A stretch of DNA of 64,000 nt from Paraburkholderia graminis C4D1M. GTDB lineage: Bacteria > Pseudomonadota > Gammaproteobacteria > Burkholderiales > Burkholderiaceae. The stretch spans positions 80,243-144,242 of the forward strand of contig NZ_ABLD01000018.1 of NCBI RefSeq assembly GCF_000172415.1, written 5' to 3'. The position numbers and the translations under genes are program-made. A model generated the notes under the pieces. That model saw only the letters and a program-made list of their open reading frames with translations. It did no database searches and was not told where the DNA came from. This document shows, one piece after another, positions 60,814-64,000 of this stretch (the stretch's first letter is position 1; the number at the start of each line of letters is the position of its first letter).

Positions 60814-61785
60814 ATGCATCGGATTGGCTACTTCTTGACGGACGACTTCCAGGTCATGGCCATTGGGACCCAGACCGTATTTGAAATCGCCAACGTCGTT
60901 GCGCGCGAGCCTATTTATCATGTGACGAATTACTCGCTGCAGGGCGGAGAAATCCGCTCGTCGCTCGGCGTCTCCGTCATGACCAGGCCGGCCGATTCGA
61001 ATGCGACGGCAGACACCTGGATGATCAGCGGCGTCGCCAATCCAACCGGCCGCACCACAACCGCCGAAGAACTCAGATTCATCAGCGAGGCGGCTGCGCG
61101 CTCACGGCGCACCGCGGGCCTCTGTACGGGGGCGTTCGTTCTCGCTGAAGCCGGGCTTCTAAACGGTAAACGCGCGACCACGCATTGGGCGTTCGCAGAC
61201 GCTTTGCAGGCGCGCTGGCCGCTCGTTCAGGTCGAAGCCGACCGCATCTTTATCGTCGATGGCCCGATATGGACGTCAGCGGGTTTGACGGCGGCGATGG
61301 ACCTGGCGCTTGGCCTGGTGGAAAAGGACATGGGTGCGGACTTCGCGACCAGGGTGGCGCGTGCGATGGTCATGACGCATCGGCGCTCGGGCGGGCAGTC
61401 GCAGCACTCTGAAATGCTGGCGCTCGCGCCAAAGTCGGACCGGGTCCAGAAGGCGCTCGAACATGCACGCCTCAATTTGTCCAAACCCTTGCGCGTGGAC
61501 GATCTAGCGAAGGCGGCGCATCTGAGCAGCCGGCAATTTACGCGCATTTTTCTTTCCGAGACCGGCATATCTCCCGCGAAGGCAATCGAACGTCTGCGTC
61601 TGGAAGAGGCGAGAAACCTGATTGAACGTGGCCGTCATTCACTTGAAACAATTGCGCGCGAAACAGGATTTCGTGACAGGCGTCATCTCCGGGAAGTGTT
61701 CACGCGAGCCTATCAAATGACTCCGCAGTCGTTGAGAAGAGAGTCGCGGAATGTGACCGGCGACGATCACCCGATCGACGAATAG
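60814..61785 (+). CDS. GlxA-type AraC-family regulator with DJ-1/PfpI domain
   Basis: This 323-residue protein has a DJ-1/PfpI-like N-terminal domain (about 1-185, with nucleophile-elbow cysteine in AGLCTGAFVLAEAGLL and downstream THWAFADAL). A C-terminal AraC DNA-binding domain (about 220-315) has RVDDLAKAAHLSSRQFTRIF and SLETIARETGFRDRRHLREV. The cysteine is likely a ligand or redox sensor rather than a hydrolase residue. It is divergent from the flavoprotein genes (208 bp) and upstream of the SDR genes, so either direction could be under its control. Confidence 0.93.
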   Translation: MHRIGYFLTDDFQVMAIGTQTVFEIANVVAREPIYHVTNYSLQGGEIRSSLGVSVMTRPADSNATADTWMISGVANPTGRTTTAEELRFISEAAARSRRTAGLCTGAFVLAEAGLLNGKRATTHWAFADALQARWPLVQVEADRIFIVDGPIWTSAGLTAAMDLALGLVEKDMGADFATRVARAMVMTHRRSGGQSQHSEMLALAPKSDRVQKALEHARLNLSKPLRVDDLAKAAHLSSRQFTRIFLSETGISPAKAIERLRLEEARNLIERGRHSLETIARETGFRDRRHLREVFTRAYQMTPQSLRRESRNVTGDDHPIDE

Positions 61786-61943
61786 AAAGAGACGGCTTTA
61801 GTGCCGCTAGAAATTCGACGGGCTGCCAGTCGGTCATCCCTTCTATCTGGAATGTCCTAAAACATGACCTTTAACGTCATTTGAGTTGGTGGCCTTCGGC
61901 ACCACAATTCACTCCGGCACAACTGTCTTCAACACGGAGTGAC

Positions 61944-62747
61944 ATGATGACGCAAGCACATTTGGGCACAGCACTGATTACGGGCGCATCGTCCGGTATG
62001 GGTGCGGTGTATGCGGAGCGCCTCGCGCGACGCGGTTACGAACTCATACTCGTTGCCCGCAACCGTGAGCGCCTCGCCGCGCTAGCCAGCCGTATCACGA
62101 CGCAAACTCAACGCAGTGTCGAGATTCTCGACGCCGACCTCGGGACTCGGGCTGGCCTTTCGACCGTCGAAACAAAGCTGAAACAGGATGCGACGATCAC
62201 CCTGCTGGTCAATAACGCGGGCGTCGGTACGCACACGCCTCTCGAGGACAGTGACGTCGATGCGATGTCGCGCATGATCGATCTCAACGTGACGAGCGTG
62301 ATGCGTCTTACCTACGCCGCCGTGCCCGGCTTTGTGTCGCGCGGCAAAGGCGCTGTCATCAATATTTCGTCGATCGTCGCGATTGCGCCGGAAGCGCTCA
62401 ATGGTGTCTACGGTGGAAGCAAGGCCTTCGTGCTCGCATTCAGCCAGTCCCTGCACCACGAGCTTGCCGGCAAGGGAATTCGGATCCAGGCCGTCTTGCC
62501 GGGCGCAACGGCTACCGATTTCTGGCAAACGGGAGGGCTACCCCTCGAAAACCTGGACAAGTCGATCGTGATGTCCGCGGAAAACATGGTCGATGCGGCG
62601 CTGGTCGGGTTCGAGCGGGGCGAACTCGTGACGATTCCTTCGCTGCACGACGTCGCCAAATGGGAAGAATACGAAAGCGCGAGGCGTGCAATGTCGCCGC
62701 TATTGTCGACCAACGTTCCGGCACCGCGCTACACGACCACTCACTGA
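61944..62747 (+). CDS. Short-chain dehydrogenase/reductase
   Basis: This 267-residue SDR has TGASSGMG (13-20), NNAG (90-93), the Ser142-Ser143 pair, and Tyr156 with Lys160 (YGGSK). The C-terminal segment (RGELVTIPSLHDVAKWEEYE) is typical of the YqjQ/DltE-like group. The substrate is unknown. ATG codons at 61944 and 61947 share GGAG. It is 158 bp downstream of the AraC-family gene. Confidence 0.92.
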   Translation: MMTQAHLGTALITGASSGMGAVYAERLARRGYELILVARNRERLAALASRITTQTQRSVEILDADLGTRAGLSTVETKLKQDATITLLVNNAGVGTHTPLEDSDVDAMSRMIDLNVTSVMRLTYAAVPGFVSRGKGAVINISSIVAIAPEALNGVYGGSKAFVLAFSQSLHHELAGKGIRIQAVLPGATATDFWQTGGLPLENLDKSIVMSAENMVDAALVGFERGELVTIPSLHDVAKWEEYESARRAMSPLLSTNVPAPRYTTTH

Positions 62748-62789
62748 CATTGGTTGCCGATACACATCTACATTAAGGAAGCGGTGATC

Positions 62790-63551
62790 ATGAAACTTTC
62801 AGGCAACACGATATTCATTACGGGCGGCACGTCGGGTATTGGACGCGCGCTCGCCGAAGCGTTCCATCAACGCGGCAACAAGGTGATCATCGCCGGGCGG
62901 CGCAAAGCGTTACTCGACGAGGTCGCAAAGGCGAACCCGGGCATCGATGTCATCGAACTCGACATTGCAGACGGCGCGCAGATTCAACAGGTGGCAAGGC
63001 AATTGATCGGGCGCTATCCCACGCTGAACGTCTTGATCAACAACGCGGGCATCATGCCGTTCGACAACGCGGGCAGTGCGCTCGACGATGCGCAGGCGGT
63101 GCATCTGATCAATACAAACCTGCTCGGTCCAGTGCGGATGAGTGCGGCGCTTGTCGAACATCTCAAGCAGCAGCCGGAGTCGACGATCATCAACAACAGT
63201 TCCGTGCTCGCCTATGTACCGCTGGCTGCTACTGCGCTGTATTCCGCAACCAAGGCAGCAGTCCACTCATACACCATGTCGCAGCGATTCATGCTGCGCG
63301 ACACCAGCGTGCGCGTGCTCGAAATCGCGCCGCCGTGGGTCGACACGGATCTCGTCCACAGGAGCGGCGATCCGCGTGCAATGCCGCTCGATGCGTTCAT
63401 CGCCGAGACCTTGGAGAAGCTCGCTACCGCGACGCAGGAAGTGGTGGTCAGCGCTGCCCAGCCGCTGCGCGACAACGTCGGACCTAACGAGTATGCGTTC
63501 GTCGACCAGTTCAACCTCTCGTTGAAAGATAACCCCATTCCAGTAGCCTGA
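62790..63551 (+). CDS. Short-chain dehydrogenase/reductase (DltE-like)
   Basis: This 253-residue SDR has TGGTSGIG (11-18), NNAG (84-87), Ser137-Ser138, and Tyr151 with Lys155 (YSATK). The DltE-like C-terminal part includes VLEIAPPWVDTDL. The start at MKLSGNTIFITGG has AAGGAA upstream; an in-frame start at 62754 overextends the N-terminus. It is 42 bp from the preceding SDR gene and probably co-transcribed with it. Two tandem SDR genes suggest sequential or redundant oxidations. Confidence 0.92.
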   Translation: MKLSGNTIFITGGTSGIGRALAEAFHQRGNKVIIAGRRKALLDEVAKANPGIDVIELDIADGAQIQQVARQLIGRYPTLNVLINNAGIMPFDNAGSALDDAQAVHLINTNLLGPVRMSAALVEHLKQQPESTIINNSSVLAYVPLAATALYSATKAAVHSYTMSQRFMLRDTSVRVLEIAPPWVDTDLVHRSGDPRAMPLDAFIAETLEKLATATQEVVVSAAQPLRDNVGPNEYAFVDQFNLSLKDNPIPVA

Positions 63552-63664
63552 CGGACCCCAACGGCGATCGCGGCAAAGCGGCGCTCGGCGCCGCTTGCGC
63601 GGTCCGGCCGCTTGTCCGCCGTCCGCCGTCCGGCGCCGGAATCGCTCAACTCCAGTACTCGCTC

Positions 63665-64000
63665 ATGACCCCAGCTATCCCTGCGAAAACCACGCGTGCG
63701 CTTCGCGCGCTCAGTTTTGCGTACTTCGTGCAAGCGACAGGCGCGTTATCGGTCGTCGGCAGTCTCAATGCGATTTCGCGTGAATGGGGTCTTGCCGACG
63801 CGCAGAGCGTCTACCTGATATCTTTTTTTGGCGTGACCTTCGCGTTTGCCGCGCCTTTTCTGCAAGTCGGCTTCGGACATTTGCGACGGCGTCGCCAGGT
63901 GCTCATCGGGCTCTCGCTCTTCAGCGCCGCCGCATTGCTGTTCGCGGCCGCACCAAACTACTCCGTCCTCGTTCTGTCGCGCGTGCTGATGGGATTGGGC
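63665..64000 (+). CDS. MFS transporter, 5-prime part (cut by window end)
   Basis: An ATG at 63665 opens a frame of 112 codons that is still open at base 64000. It reads RALRALSFAYFVQATGALSV, then YLISFFGVTFAFAAPFLQVG, then GHLRRRRQVLIGLSLFSAAA and VLSRVLMGLG. This is the first three to four membrane helices plus the helix 2-3 loop of an MFS drug/sugar-efflux-type permease. It follows the second SDR gene by 113 bp on the same strand. The rest is outside the window. Confidence 0.85.
   Translation, partial: MTPAIPAKTTRALRALSFAYFVQATGALSVVGSLNAISREWGLADAQSVYLISFFGVTFAFAAPFLQVGFGHLRRRRQVLIGLSLFSAAALLFAAAPNYSVLVLSRVLMGLG

Noticed and set aside
1..64000. CRISPR arrays, tRNA or rRNA genes, transposases, integrases and att sites
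   Set aside because: None was recognised on reading both strands; absence of small or divergent elements cannot be proven without a search.

Overview
The window looks like part of a Burkholderiaceae genome, most likely Paraburkholderia, Caballeronia or a close relative. The reasons are the high GC content, the strong third-position GC bias, Burkholderia-type small proteins (DUF1488, DUF2934, an orphan HicB-like protein) and the density of LysR, GntR, TetR and AraC regulators beside small catabolic operons. There are no rRNA, tRNA or ribosomal genes, no replication genes, no CRISPR array and no recognisable insertion sequence. This fits an accessory-rich secondary chromosome or megaplasmid; the replicon assignment is inference.

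0-6.3 kb: a LysR gene, a TetR gene and an operon (MFS exporter, quinone-oxidoreductase-type dehydrogenase, exported NTF2-like protein) divergent from its own LysR gene. A minus-strand terminator and a small unknown gene follow. 6.3-11.6 kb: a decaying stretch with an EAL-domain remnant, a CheB-like gene with a 2-nt frameshift just before its catalytic serine, an intact PAP2 phosphatase gene, a multiply broken DUF2254 gene, and small unknown genes. 11.6-20.2 kb: a giant single gene for a 2,871-residue cyclic beta-1,2-glucan synthase (NdvB type). 20.2-24 kb: small accessory genes plus a PAS-domain remnant.

24.7-27.2 kb: LysR, SDR and a truncated MFS gene. 27.5-34.9 kb: a minus-strand organic-acid operon (FAD oxidoreductase, crotonase, fused CoA-transferase, two MFS transporters) divergent from a GntR-FCD regulator. 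35-40 kb: a PEP-mutase/isocitrate-lyase family enzyme translationally coupled to an MFS transporter, a LysR gene and an M81 metallopeptidase. 40-47 kb: LysR divergent from a metallo-beta-lactamase-fold hydrolase and an alpha/beta hydrolase; an MIO-type ammonia-lyase with a GntR gene; an SDR divergent from a TetR gene around a perfect palindrome.

47.2-57.3 kb is the most interesting part. It is a nine-gene same-strand run headed by a GntR gene: SDR, beta-keto acid cleavage enzyme (BKACE), MBL-fold lactonase-like hydrolase, ribose-type ABC importer (binding protein, ATPase, and two permeases fused into one chain), a 3-hydroxyacyl-CoA-dehydrogenase-type dehydrogenase, and an SMP-30 lactonase. 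Together these suggest import of a sugar or polyol, oxidation to a lactone, hydrolysis to an aldonate, oxidation at C3, and BKACE cleavage of the resulting 3-keto acid with acetyl-CoA. I do not recognise this as a standard pathway.

57.4-64 kb: two redox flavoproteins on the minus strand (an RclA-like disulfide oxidoreductase, and a cyclic-nucleotide-domain/thioredoxin-reductase-like fusion without a CxxC), a divergent GlxA-type AraC regulator, two SDR genes, and an MFS gene cut by the window end.
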